Shown piece by piece: positions 52,690 to 63,868 of a stretch of DNA of 64,000 nucleotides; position 1 is the stretch's first letter, and every line of letters starts with the position of its first letter. Source of the stretch: Geomonas subterranea (GTDB taxonomy: Bacteria > Desulfobacterota > Desulfuromonadia > Geobacterales > Geobacteraceae); the NCBI RefSeq assembly GCF_019063845.1, contig NZ_CP077683.1, positions 3,092,501-3,156,500 on the forward strand. The letters are read 5' to 3'. The position numbers were made by a program, and so were the translations under genes. The notes under the pieces were generated by a model. It did not search any database and had not been told where the DNA came from. It worked only from the letters and a program-made list of their open reading frames with translations.

Positions 52690-53407
52690 TCACACAGCGG
52701 CCGGTAAACAGCTCTTCAATACCTCCCGCAGCACCGACAGCTTGTACGGTTTCGGGACAAACCCGGCCACCCCCTTTCCGGCGAACTTGCGGGTCACCTC
52801 GTACTCGCTGAAGCCACTGGACATGATCACCCGGGCGCCGGGATCGATCTCGCGCAGTTCCCTGAAGCACTGTTCGCCGTCCATGTGCGGCATGGTCAGG
52901 TCGAGAACGACCACGGCGATGTCCGGCCGCGCGGCGTACACCTGCACCGCCTCGCAGCCGTCGGCGGCGGTGAGGACCTCGAAGCCGAGTTCGCGCAGCA
53001 TGTCGCCGCCGATCCCACGCACCGTCTCCTCGTCGTCCACCAGCAAGGCGACGCCGCTGCCGCACCAGCTTTCATCATCCACCCCGCACGCTTGGGCGTC
53101 GTCAGGCGCCTCGAGCGGTCGTCCGCTCGCCGGCAGCAGCACCTTGAAGTTGCTCCCCCGGCCCGGCTCGCTGTAGACCTTGATGGCCCCCTGGTGGCCG
53201 CGGATGATGCCCAGCACCGCCGCCATGCCAAGGCCCCTGCCGGTGAACTTGGTGGTGAAGAAGGGGTCGAAGATCCTGGAAAGGGTTTCCCTGTCCATGT
53301 AGCACCAGGATTTTCTTGGGGACGGAGGCCTCGACATTGCATGGCAGGACCAACAGGGATATCAAGCAAAGGCATAAGAGAAGACATCTGAGAAGTAGTC
53401 TGGACAT
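52690..53407 (-). pseudogene. Hybrid histidine kinase reduced by an internal deletion
   Basis: The 5' end is intact: ATG at 53407, signal peptide ([26 protein letters not shown]) and [10 protein letters not shown], the usual first strand of an ABC-type periplasmic sensor domain. Right after it, out of frame, the DNA jumps to the G1 box of a kinase ATPase domain ([24 protein letters not shown]), which continues to a complete receiver domain ([14 protein letters not shown]). The periplasmic domain, membrane helices, PAS and phospho-acceptor His are gone. The junction is near 53300. An in-frame start could still give a 200-residue ATPase-fragment-receiver protein. Confidence 0.8.
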
Positions 53408-53553
53408 TCAGCTCTCCATTCTCAGAAAAAGGGGGTGTGAATAGTTGCCATGTTTACACTTTCTCAGAGAGTTGAAAAATCGGCAGCTAAATCTTGCCAG
53501 ATAAGAGACAAGAGGAAGGATGTGATAATGCGTAACCTTTTTGGCCGGACCAC

Positions 53554-54270
53554 CTACTCAGATGGCCGTAACTTCAGGTACGCCCTTTTGGCGTTCTTCG
53601 CCTGCCTCATGACGCCTGCCGAGCGCAGGGTGAAGAGCGTGTCCATGGGCACTCCCCCGCTTGCCAGCACCTTGGCTGTCCAGGTGTTGCAGGTATGGGT
53701 GATGAGGTAGTAGCCCCGGGCCTCGAAGAACCGGTTTTCCCGGTGCGGTGCCCCCTTCAAGGGGTAAGGATGCCGCACCGGGTCGAACTTGAAGCTCGCA
53801 CGCAGCTGGTCCTTCAGATGTTTCAATCCCGTTTCCGATAGTTTCAGCTCGACCATGTCGCTGCCGCTGAACTGTTCTGCCGGTGTTGCCGGTATGGAGA
53901 AGACGTGCATGACGCTGGGATTTCTCCAGAACACAGCCTTCAAAAAGATAGGCGCCGTGACCTTGTCCGCCTGGTAAAACTCCGCCTCGCCCCATCCGAA
54001 CTCGTAGTAGCGCCCGGGACGGAGGTACTCCCTGACAAAGCCTAACTCCTCACCCAGGTCTTCGCTCGACAGAGCGATCCCCGCATGCCAGCCGTGGGCG
54101 ATGACGTAGATGGATCGTTCCTCCGCCCGCGTCGCCGGCAGGTAGTTCCACTTTTTGCTGCCGGCGCAACCGCTCAGCACCAGCACGAGGGGGACAAGAA
54201 GCAGGACCACCCACCATTGCAGTGCCGGTCCCCGTGCAAGAAGTGATTTGCTGCCGCGCGTCTTTTCCAT
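53554..54270 (-). CDS. DUF2459/TIGR02117-like lipoprotein
   Basis: 238 residues from the ATG at 54270 (GGAGGTTCTC upstream). The N terminus is a lipoprotein signal (WWVVLLLVPLVLVLSGC-AGS). The mature part contains IYVIAHGWHAGIALSSEDL, YYEFGWGEAEFYQ and YYLITHTCNTWTAKVL, the landmarks of the DUF2459 family; the His and the late Cys are placed like a papain-type thiol enzyme, though activity is not established. It is monocistronic, 147 bases before the broken kinase. Confidence 0.8.
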   Translation of the reverse strand: MEKTRGSKSLLARGPALQWWVVLLLVPLVLVLSGCAGSKKWNYLPATRAEERSIYVIAHGWHAGIALSSEDLGEELGFVREYLRPGRYYEFGWGEAEFYQADKVTAPIFLKAVFWRNPSVMHVFSIPATPAEQFSGSDMVELKLSETGLKHLKDQLRASFKFDPVRHPYPLKGAPHRENRFFEARGYYLITHTCNTWTAKVLASGGVPMDTLFTLRSAGVMRQAKNAKRAYLKLRPSE

Positions 54271-54438
54271 GAGAACCTCCACGCAGCAAATAATGACAGG
54301 AAATTTTAAACTTTGGAGTAGCACTACTGGAAGGGAGCACGACAGCGAGGCGTGATGGTCCCACCAAATGACCAGATGCCGGCACGGTATGGGAGGCCTG
54401 CACAAACATCCAGACCATGAGGAGACTTTGCTATGAAC

Positions 54439-54783
54439 TCACTCCTGCCTCACTATATCGACCGAGATCTCCACGGCCGGAATGGTTCCTCTGTTCTCGA
54501 GCCAGTGCGTGGTGTTGCGATCCTCTGGCCAGCCCACCCCTGGTCCGTAGTCCGTGGCGATTCCATCCCGATGGTCAGTGATCGTTCCTTGCAGGATGTA
54601 GACGGTGCCGGGTCTGTCCTTATGGTCGTGAACCGGGCCGAACACGCCTCCGGGTTCGATGGTCACCAAACGCATACGAAGTTGGCGCCCCGCCATCCCC
54701 TCTATCTCGGGACCAAGGTCAACCGTCGCAAGTAACTTCACCGTTACACCTTTTGTCTCAGGCGCCACCTGTTCGTTGCTCAT
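54439..54783 (-). CDS. Cupin-domain protein
   Basis: 114-residue single-domain cupin: GGVFGPVHDHKDRPGTVYILQGTITDHRDG carries the first motif (two His and a Glu-like site) and GPGVGWPEDRNTTHWLENRG the second His. AAGAGGAG precedes the ATG. A small ligand-binding or metal-dependent enzyme role is possible; neighbours give no hint. Confidence 0.82.
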   Translation of the reverse strand: MSNEQVAPETKGVTVKLLATVDLGPEIEGMAGRQLRMRLVTIEPGGVFGPVHDHKDRPGTVYILQGTITDHRDGIATDYGPGVGWPEDRNTTHWLENRGTIPAVEISVDIVRQE

Positions 54784-54928
54784 CGCGCTCTCCTCTTGGT
54801 ACTTTCAGGACCAGCCGCAATGTAGAATCTTGCCGTTTTCGGTCGGAGCCTCTACTTCTTGAAGTGTAGCTCTTTACCGTTGCCTCGTGTCAAGGGGTGA
54901 CCCACCCGATACTCGTCACATGCATTGA

Positions 54929-55600
54929 TCACAGAATGTTAACAGCACGCGCCGCAAGTAGAGCAATGACCAGCAAGGATATGATCGATTGCAGCATCAT
55001 CAGGACTTTCGCCCAGCGCGACAGGACCGGTACATCCGTCGGGGAGAAGGCTGTGGAGGTATTAAAGGCGAGGAAGAGGTAGTCAATGAAATTCGGTGAC
55101 CACTCGTGCAATCCCGCGGCATGCCTTCTTTCCGGCGCCATCGTCATCTGTGGAAAAAGGAAAGCGCCCTGTGAGTGATCCCCTCGTAGAGCCCGTTTGT
55201 GCGGCCCACCGGCATCCAGCCGCCAGTACCACGATGCGAATACCAAGATATTGGATAACCAGAGAGCTGCAGCGGACATCAGAAGCTCTTGCGGCATTTC
55301 CTTATGCGAAGGCAATGCCCTGATCAGCAACGCCAAAGAGATGATCAGGAAAATCGTCACCACGCCATTCAAGATGTAACCCAGCACCTGGTTTACAGTG
55401 TGGGCGCCTTGGTAATACGTGATGAGGACAGGAACGATAAGCGCGGAAATGACGACCAAAGGGAACCAACGCGTCCCACCAATCAGCAAAGAGGAGGGGA
55501 GTGCGGCGTACAGGCCGCCAAGTGCCAGCAACGCACTTAATGCCGGCCAGCGGGACTGCCAGGTGGCCTTCTTGGGTGAATTCTCGTCCATCTGTGTCAT
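54929..55600 (-). CDS. Integral membrane protein with a channel-like C-terminal segment
   Basis: 223 residues with four to five hydrophobic helices. The second half holds FIDYLFLAFNTSTAFSPTDVPVLSRWAKVLMMLQSIISLLVIALLAARAVN, where FNTSTAFSPTD followed by two helices resembles a degenerate ion-channel pore loop and inner helix. This is common in conserved membrane proteins near DUF1345. Transport function is not shown. Lower GC than the first half of the window. Confidence 0.75.
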   Translation of the reverse strand: MTQMDENSPKKATWQSRWPALSALLALGGLYAALPSSLLIGGTRWFPLVVISALIVPVLITYYQGAHTVNQVLGYILNGVVTIFLIISLALLIRALPSHKEMPQELLMSAAALWLSNILVFASWYWRLDAGGPHKRALRGDHSQGAFLFPQMTMAPERRHAAGLHEWSPNFIDYLFLAFNTSTAFSPTDVPVLSRWAKVLMMLQSIISLLVIALLAARAVNIL

Positions 55601-55768
55601 GGTTATCTCACATTCCAGTGTCTAAACTTCCCAAACCGGCTCCCCCTCCTCCCGTAGGCGGGGCAAGCAGAAGCTGAATCCCCCGCAGCAGAGCAAGGCT
55701 TGAGGCATACAATCGACCACGCGGTCCAGGCGAAGTTATACCAGCTGTTTGTGCGGAGTATAAAATGC

Positions 55769-56335
55769 CTAACGCTCCCGTTCTCTCACGCGGGGGGCAC
55801 CTCTTCCTGGATGAGCAGGTGATTGGACCGGCGTAGGCTTTATCAACCTAATTCCTGTAAATCCCACAATTATCACCAACAACCACGCAATTCCCAACAG
55901 GAGAAGGATGTCGGCTCCTTCAGAACGGGAAACCGAACCGACGCCCTTGTGGCTAACATATGACGCAGGAGAGAGTGTTAAGCCCAGTAAAACAACCGAC
56001 AACGCGATGCAGACACATCCGAAGAAAAACCTTGATGCCTTCAACTCAACATCAGGGCGCTCACGAGGTGGGACCGAAGCCAGTATCTTACCGCACGAAT
56101 AGCATTTCGCATCGTCGGCGAAAATCAGAGTGTCGCAACTCGGGCAAGTCAGCACTTTTCCTCCACTCTGAGATCCTTCCGATGATGCTTGTCCCCCTTG
56201 ATCAGGCAGGGCTATGGGAAAGGTTTTATTGCATCTTGGGCATTGGGCATGGCCAACATGACGAGGGAGGGTTTCGTACTCCTTATTGTACCCGCAGTGA
56301 GGACAACAGATTTTGATCATAGCCTTACCATTCAT
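55769..56335 (-). CDS. Zinc-ribbon membrane protein
   Basis: About 188 residues. Two ribbons: CCPHCGYN...CPRCNKTF at the N terminus and LTCPSCD...CYSCGKI in the middle, each CxxC-x(n)-CxxC. Two hydrophobic helices follow (FFFGCVCIALSVVLLGLTL and ILLLLGIAWLLVIIVGFTGI). The start is uncertain between ATG 56335 and 56320; the second begins directly MIKICCPHCG but its AAGG is only two bases away. GC content is lower than that of the neighbours to the left. No family is recognised beyond the zinc ribbons. Confidence 0.7.
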   Translation of the reverse strand: MNGKAMIKICCPHCGYNKEYETLPRHVGHAQCPRCNKTFPIALPDQGGQASSEGSQSGGKVLTCPSCDTLIFADDAKCYSCGKILASVPPRERPDVELKASRFFFGCVCIALSVVLLGLTLSPASYVSHKGVGSVSRSEGADILLLLGIAWLLVIIVGFTGIRLIKPTPVQSPAHPGRGAPRVRERER

Positions 56336-56559
56336 GAAATCGACCGGTGATCGGGCCAACCGTTTGGGTGGAGAAGAGGCTTCACCGCTCCGCCACCTGG
56401 TTTAGCCTTTCTCGCAACGGCACAAACAAACGCGCCTCAATTACTATCTTTCATGTATTACAACAAATACACGGCACTATATTGAGATCCTCCATACATG
56501 TCAAAGCCGAAGTGACGCGCCCTTGAACTGGTGTATTCCAGCGCTGCTGGATTTCATGA

Positions 56560-56784
56560 GGCAGTCAAGGGTTCACATCATCCGGAACGCGGAATATCAC
56601 GGCCTGCTCGATGCCAGGATGATCATCAGCGCCTCCTGGAGTCGAGGCTCCCGTGGCTGAGCACCTCGTCGAAGGCGAAGTTGTCAAACACCTCGATCAT
56701 TTCCGGGTCGGTGACCTTCAGGGTCGACTGGTGATTTGGAAAGAGTTCGTCATGGTTTTTTTCTGCAGTCTCGCTGATAGCCAT
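56560..56784 (-). pseudogene. Broken carboxymuconolactone decarboxylase-family gene
   Basis: ATG at 56784 with AGAGGATC upstream. The first 52 residues read ELFPNHQSTLKVTDPEMIEVFDNF and FDEVLSHGSLDSR, the typical start of this family, then stop (56626). The next expected residues (LMIILAS) continue in another frame and decay after that. The catalytic Cys region is missing. It begins 10 bases after the remnant cupin stop, as a second gene in a former operon. The bases 56360-56559 hold no further gene. Confidence 0.75.
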
Positions 56785-56794
56785 ATGATCCTCT

Positions 56795-57171
<377 letters not shown>

Positions 57172-57223
57172 TCAGGAATCCCCGTCGAGAGTTTCAGCCC
57201 CGGGTTATGTTTTCCGCTGTCAC

Positions 57224-58201
<978 letters not shown>

Positions 58202-58813
58202 TTAATGCAGTTCAACGGCAACTTTGGGAAAGGGGTCGGCCGACGCCAGGCCCTTGCCGAGCCAGGCGATGGTCCGGCCCAGATGCTCCATGTTGTGCAG
58301 TGCCTCCTCATCACCTCGCACCTCCTCTTTGAGACACCCCACGCCCAGGTTCCAGTACAGGGAGCCGGGGACGATCATCGAGGAGGTGAGGAACATATGG
58401 TTGATGGTGTCGAAGACGTGGGTCGCACCGCCGCGGCGGACCGCCACGACCGCAGCCCCGATCTTGCCGCTGAAAGCGCCGCCGTTCGCCAGCGCAACAA
58501 AGCCGGCCCGATCGATGAGAGCCTTCAGCTCCGAAGTGACATCGGCAAAGTAGGTCGGCGAGCCGAGGATAATCGCGTCGGCGGCAAACATCTTTTCTAT
58601 ATACTCGTTCATGGTGTCGCTCTCGATGGCGCACTTGCTGTTTTGCCGTTCGACGCACTGCATGCAGGCTACGCAGCCCCGCAGTGGTTTCCCGCCTATC
58701 CGCAGGTACTCGGTGTCCCAACCCGCCGCCTCCAAGGGTTCCAGAGCTTTCTTAAGGAGAATCTCGGTGTTGCCGCCCGGTCTAGGGCTGCCGTTTATAG
58801 CAATTGCTTTCAT
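58202..58813 (-). CDS. NADPH-dependent FMN reductase (flavodoxin-fold)
   Basis: 203 residues with the flavodoxin phosphate loop (AIAINGSPRPGGNTEILL), a Cys group CVACMQCVERQNSKC that resembles the compact cluster site of iron-sulfur flavoproteins, and the FMN-ring loop SPTYFADVTSELKALIDR. Such proteins reduce quinones, nitroaromatics or iron. AAAGGAAAG lies before the ATG. It is followed on the same strand by the aldo/keto reductase. Confidence 0.88.
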   Translation of the reverse strand: MKAIAINGSPRPGGNTEILLKKALEPLEAAGWDTEYLRIGGKPLRGCVACMQCVERQNSKCAIESDTMNEYIEKMFAADAIILGSPTYFADVTSELKALIDRAGFVALANGGAFSGKIGAAVVAVRRGGATHVFDTINHMFLTSSMIVPGSLYWNLGVGCLKEEVRGDEEALHNMEHLGRTIAWLGKGLASADPFPKVAVELH

Positions 58814-58824
58814 TCACTTTCCTT

Positions 58825-58932
58825 TCACTTGTCGTTTAGAATGCCATCCGCATGATCTGAAGAGCCTCGTCCTTCGATTTGCCCTTTGCCGAAGTAAGCG
58901 GTGGTGGGAATGCTGAAAATGAAATTGTTCAC
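58825..58932 (-). pseudogene. Iron-containing alcohol dehydrogenase stub
   Basis: A GTG at 58932 with AGGAG seven bases upstream starts NNFIFSIPTTAYFGKGQIE, the recognisable N terminus of butanol-dehydrogenase-type iron alcohol dehydrogenases. After 20 residues the frame is lost, and a second frame gives KDEALQIMRMAF and a stop, resembling the C terminus of the same family. About 350 internal residues are missing. Confidence 0.6.
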
Positions 58933-59007
58933 TTTGGTTCTCCTGAAAGTTTTTTTAGATGTAGAAATGAAGAAGTCGTTCGGTTACGGGGGCAGCGAGC
59001 CCTGCGC

Positions 59008-59835
59008 TCACTTCGGCGCCAGATCGCCGAACCAGTAAGAGGCTGTGACCCCGCCGTCCATCAGGAAATCGCTGCCGGTGATGAAGGTCCCGTCCGGCCC
59101 CATCAGCAGAGCAGCAACCGCCCCCACCTCATCCGGGGTTCCGGCACGCCCGGCCGGAGAGAGCTCGATCATGCGGCGGTAGCCCTCGCCACGCGGACCG
59201 GTGAGTTCGTCATTAGCAAGAGGAGTGATAATGATGCCCGGGCTTATCGTGTTGACCCGTGCGCCACGCTTGCCCCACCGCACGGCCTCAGCCATGACCC
59301 GCAGCGAGTTGCCGCGCTTGGAAATCTGGTAAGCGTGGAGGGGGTCAGTCACCTGGTCCGGCTGGAGCATCGGCAAAGCGAGCAGTTCCTCGGCAGGGGT
59401 TGTCGCCAACGCCTTGTCCTGCTCAGGAGTCAGAGCCGGGAGGCGGTGCCCGGACTGGGAAGCGATTACCACCCCTGCCCCGCCAGGCACGATCACGTTG
59501 CCGAATTCCTCGAGCACCAGCGCCGTGCCGTACAGATCGACCTTGAGGATGGTAGCCGGTGCTGCTTGAGAGGGGGAAACACCAGCGGCATGAATGACAC
59601 CAGAGACGGGGCCGATCGCGGTGGCCGTCTCGACCAGGGTGTGAACCGAGTCACGCGAGGATACATCGACGATTGCCGTGCTCACCTTGTATCCGGCATC
59701 GCCGAGGACCTTCGCAGCCACCTCGACATTATCCTGACGTAGATCGGCCAGCAGGACGTGCTTGCCGACGCTGACCCGCCGCGCTATAGCCTGGCCGATC
59801 GATCCGGCACCGATAACTACGATTACGTTGCTCAT
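59008..59835 (-). CDS. Short-chain dehydrogenase/reductase
   Basis: 275 residues. Cofactor motif VVIGAGSIGQAIARR, then LLADLRQDN (Asp suggests NAD), and the active site HAYQISKRGN (Tyr-x-x-x-Lys). SPGIIITPLANDEL and ITGSDFLMDGGVTASYW complete the family. The segment between strand 4 and the active site is longer than usual. Substrate unknown. AGGAGCTAG precedes the ATG. It lies between the alcohol dehydrogenase stub and the frameshifted aldo/keto reductase, all on one strand. Confidence 0.9.
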   Translation of the reverse strand: MSNVIVVIGAGSIGQAIARRVSVGKHVLLADLRQDNVEVAAKVLGDAGYKVSTAIVDVSSRDSVHTLVETATAIGPVSGVIHAAGVSPSQAAPATILKVDLYGTALVLEEFGNVIVPGGAGVVIASQSGHRLPALTPEQDKALATTPAEELLALPMLQPDQVTDPLHAYQISKRGNSLRVMAEAVRWGKRGARVNTISPGIIITPLANDELTGPRGEGYRRMIELSPAGRAGTPDEVGAVAALLMGPDGTFITGSDFLMDGGVTASYWFGDLAPK

Positions 59836-59872
59836 AACTAGCTCCTATCAAATGCTTTGCGAGACTCCTCTG

Positions 59873-61219
<1,347 letters not shown>

Positions 61220-61248
61220 TTGACACATTAGACCGACCGGTCTAAAGT
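61220..61248 (+). promoter_or_regulatory. TetR-gene promoter with operator in the spacer
   Basis: TTGACA (61220), 17 bases, TAAAGT (61243). The spacer carries the perfect inverted repeat TTAGACCG-AC-CGGTCTAA (61228-61245), which overlaps the -10. Binding of the repressor would block RNA polymerase. The -10 ends only eight bases before the ATG, so the transcript should have almost no leader. Confidence 0.85.
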
Positions 61249-61256
61249 CCGATGCC

Positions 61257-61850
61257 ATGAAACGAATTCACAATAAAGATGACATCGTCCAGGTCGGGCT
61301 CGACCTCGTGCTAAGCAAGGGGTTTAGTGCTACCGGTGTTGAGACGATTCTGAAGCAGGCGAAGATCCCAAAGGGTTCTTTTTACAACTTCTTCTCCAGC
61401 AAAGAAGAATTCGGCCTTGCCATTATCGATAAATTTGTCGAGGACAGGATGGAAGTCCTCTATCCCATTTTGGCCGACGACTCTTTACCACCGCTGGAAC
61501 GTGTCAAAAAGAGCTTCGAAACCATCATCGCCATATTTGAGAGTAATGATTGCTCCAAGGGGTGCTTGCTTGGCAACCTGGGCCTGGAGATGTCCGACCA
61601 TTTCGAGAACGTTCGGCAACGCCTTGAGCAATCTCTGCAAAACTGGACAAAGGGGTTGTCAGAATTACTCCTGCAAGCCCAGGATGCGCATACCATTCCC
61701 GCAGAAATAAACGTTGAAATGCTGGCGGAAAACCTGATTTCGTCATTCCAGGGAGCACTGCTTCGCTCAAAGGTGAAAAAGTCCGCACAGCCATTAAAAG
61801 ATTTCATCCACTTATATTTCAATGTCTTTCTCTCTCAGCGAGAAGGATAA
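61257..61850 (+). CDS. TetR-family repressor, NemR-like
   Basis: 197 residues: helix-turn-helix (VGLDLVLSKGFSATGVETILKQAKIPKGSFYNFFSSKEEF) and a ligand domain with DCSKGCLLGNLGLEMSD, where the two Cys are placed like the reactive cysteines of NemR/AcuR-type sensors. NemR represses an old-yellow-enzyme gene and is released by electrophiles or oxidants; an old-yellow-enzyme homologue lies 900 bases downstream here and the operator words are similar. Auto-repression is likely. The start has no Shine-Dalgarno site. Confidence 0.88.
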   Translation: MKRIHNKDDIVQVGLDLVLSKGFSATGVETILKQAKIPKGSFYNFFSSKEEFGLAIIDKFVEDRMEVLYPILADDSLPPLERVKKSFETIIAIFESNDCSKGCLLGNLGLEMSDHFENVRQRLEQSLQNWTKGLSELLLQAQDAHTIPAEINVEMLAENLISSFQGALLRSKVKKSAQPLKDFIHLYFNVFLSQREG

Positions 61851-61878
61851 TAAGTTTTTTTTTGCGCCCAACACTACA

Positions 61879-61890
61879 TAGACCGGTCTA
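61879..61890 (+). promoter_or_regulatory. Second TetR operator
   Basis: TAGACCGGTCTA, a perfect 12-bp palindrome matching the repressor's own operator without the two-base spacer; 21 bases before the start of the 4Fe-4S protein gene. Confidence 0.8.
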
Positions 61891-61910
61891 AATAGTTGAG
61901 AGGAGTAGAG

Positions 61911-62678
61911 ATGAAAGAACGCATACGCGATTTAGCCCTTGGGTGGGGTGTAGATGATGTTGGGTTCGCATCGGTCTGTGACTATCGCAGTCCCAACTCT
62001 CCTTCAATTGAGTCTCTGTTCCCCGGCGCCAGATCCATGATCGTCATGGCGTTTCGGGAACTCGCGGCATGCGAAAGCTCAAGCCCACAGATGGCAATGA
62101 GCGCCAGGCTCGATCTCATGGAATTTTCCCGTTCCGCCTGTTACCGTATGGGCCGCTTTGTGGAAGGTACGCTCGGCAGCCCCGCCATGACCGTTCCAGT
62201 CGGATATCCGATGGATTTCAACACCCCCGGAAAGATCGGAGTAGGTGAAGTGTCGTTGCGTCATGCTGCTGTCGCCGCGGGACTAGGCACCTTTGGCCGC
62301 CACAATTTGGTTGTTCATCCTCGCTTCGGGACCAGGGTGATTTTCACGGCAATACTTACCAAACTTGAACTTGCGCCGGATGTGCCCGTGGAAATCAATT
62401 CCTGCACCGACTGCGGACTGTGCGTGAGCAACTGCCCTGCAGGTGCACTCGACGATGCGGGAAAGACTGAAGTGCGGAAATGTCTAGGAAAGAGTCAGCC
62501 ATTCGGAATGGGGGCCAATATCGCTTTCTGGTCCCGCTATGGTGATGCGACCCGCGACGAGCAGAAGGCGATGCTCCAGAGTCCGGAGTACTTAAGCCTG
62601 TACCAGGCAGGTTCCATTGGCTATCAATATTACTGCTTTCGCTGCTTCTCGGTGTGCCCGATTGGCCTCAGAAATTAA
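61911..62678 (+). CDS. QueG-like 4Fe-4S protein
   Basis: 255 residues from the ATG at 61911 (GAGAGGAG upstream). The N-terminal half resembles the epoxyqueuosine reductase QueG (ALGWGVDDVGFASV, FPGARSMIVMAF, GLGTFGRHNLVVHPRFGTRV), and the C-terminal half holds CTDCGLCVSNCPAGAL plus CFRCFSVCP, giving two 4Fe-4S clusters. It is about 100 residues shorter than QueG and lacks its HEAT-repeat end, so it is a relative, perhaps a reductase paired with the downstream flavoprotein. The stop lies 54 bases before that gene. Confidence 0.85.
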   Translation: MKERIRDLALGWGVDDVGFASVCDYRSPNSPSIESLFPGARSMIVMAFRELAACESSSPQMAMSARLDLMEFSRSACYRMGRFVEGTLGSPAMTVPVGYPMDFNTPGKIGVGEVSLRHAAVAAGLGTFGRHNLVVHPRFGTRVIFTAILTKLELAPDVPVEINSCTDCGLCVSNCPAGALDDAGKTEVRKCLGKSQPFGMGANIAFWSRYGDATRDEQKAMLQSPEYLSLYQAGSIGYQYYCFRCFSVCPIGLRN

Positions 62679-62732
62679 ACGCCAGGTTCATGTGCCGGCA
62701 AAGTTAACGGAACAATGAACCCAGGAGGGAAA

Positions 62733-63806
62733 ATGAAGACTCTGTTCGACCCGATCACCATTGCCGGAATGAAGCTGAAGAACCGTTTTTTTCGCTCAGC
62801 CACCTACGACGGATTCTCCGACGACAAGGGGCACCCCACTGCAAGACTCTACAAGACTTACGAGGATCTCGCTAAGGGGGGGGTGGGGACCATCATCACC
62901 GGTCTCACCTCGGTGAGCGATGCGGAGCAGTTGGAAAGCGGCCAGATGTCCTTCCGCGACGATTCTTTCAGCGCCGAGTACCGGACCATGACGGACGCCG
63001 TGCACAACCACGGAGCCGCAATTATCCTCCAACTCGCCTTTTTGGGGTCACAGTGCTACTCCCCTGCCGGGGACAAAACAATTTGGGGTCCCAGTGCCGT
63101 CAAAGATGTTGCCTTTGAGAAAACGCCACGGGAAATGAGCAGGGAGGAGATCGCCCGCATGCAGGAGGACTTCGCAATGGGGGCCCTGAGAGCGAAGCAG
63201 GCCGGATTCGACGGGGTTCAGCTGCACATGGCGCACGGGTATCTGCTGAGCCGGTTCTTGACTCCCTACTACAACCGCCGCAGCGACGAATACGGCGGCT
63301 CCATCGAGAACAGGGGGCGGGCGCTCTTCGAAACCTACTGCGCGGTACGCGAAAAGGTGGGACCGGCGTACCCAGTGCTGATCAAGATCAACAGCGAAGA
63401 CTTTATTGAACAGGGGATGACCTTCGATGAGTGCCGGTTTGTCTGCAGAAGGCTCGTCGAACTGGGGATAGACGCCATTGAGGTCAGCGGAGGATATGCG
63501 TCGTCACCGCCGAGCGCGGGTCCCTGCCGAAAGGAAGAGGGGTACTTTGGCTCGTCTGCCGAGCACCTCGCACAGGAGCTCCCGGTTCCGGTGATCGCGG
63601 TTGGAGGAAACCGCGACTTCGACGCCATGACCGAATTTATCCAGCACACGGGGGTCACCGCAGCATCCCTGTCCCGGCCGCTGATCCGCGAGCCCAACCT
63701 GGTTGAACGCTGGCAAGGAGGAGACCGCCGTCGCGCGCTTTGCATTTCCTGCAACAGATGTTTCAAGCTGAACGGGACCGCTTGCGTGTTCAGCGCTGAA
63801 GCATAG
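62733..63806 (+). CDS. Old-yellow-enzyme family NADH:flavin oxidoreductase
   Basis: 357 residues from the ATG behind CAGGAGGGAAA. FMN barrel: DPITIAGMKLKNRFFRSAT, LQLAFLGSQC, QLHMAHGYLLSRFLTPYYNRRSDEYGGSIENRGR (His-x-x-His proton-donor/binding pair) and VIAVGGNRDF. The C terminus has CISCNRCFKLNGTAC, a partial cluster-like Cys group found in long relatives such as dienoyl-CoA reductase but here without the second domain. Family members reduce alpha,beta-unsaturated carbonyls, quinones or nitro compounds. Co-transcribed with the QueG-like gene and probably repressed by the TetR protein. Confidence 0.92.
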   Translation: MKTLFDPITIAGMKLKNRFFRSATYDGFSDDKGHPTARLYKTYEDLAKGGVGTIITGLTSVSDAEQLESGQMSFRDDSFSAEYRTMTDAVHNHGAAIILQLAFLGSQCYSPAGDKTIWGPSAVKDVAFEKTPREMSREEIARMQEDFAMGALRAKQAGFDGVQLHMAHGYLLSRFLTPYYNRRSDEYGGSIENRGRALFETYCAVREKVGPAYPVLIKINSEDFIEQGMTFDECRFVCRRLVELGIDAIEVSGGYASSPPSAGPCRKEEGYFGSSAEHLAQELPVPVIAVGGNRDFDAMTEFIQHTGVTAASLSRPLIREPNLVERWQGGDRRRALCISCNRCFKLNGTACVFSAEA

Positions 63807-63868
63807 AGGCTTGCTACGTCTGATGATCTACAGGTACAAAAGACGCCGTCAAGCTCCCGCTGAATTTC

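Noticed and set aside
52690-53337. Functional short kinase-receiver gene
   Set aside because: The frame starts in the middle of an ATPase domain and the DNA before it is the start of another frame of a secreted sensor kinase, so a deletion remnant explains it better.
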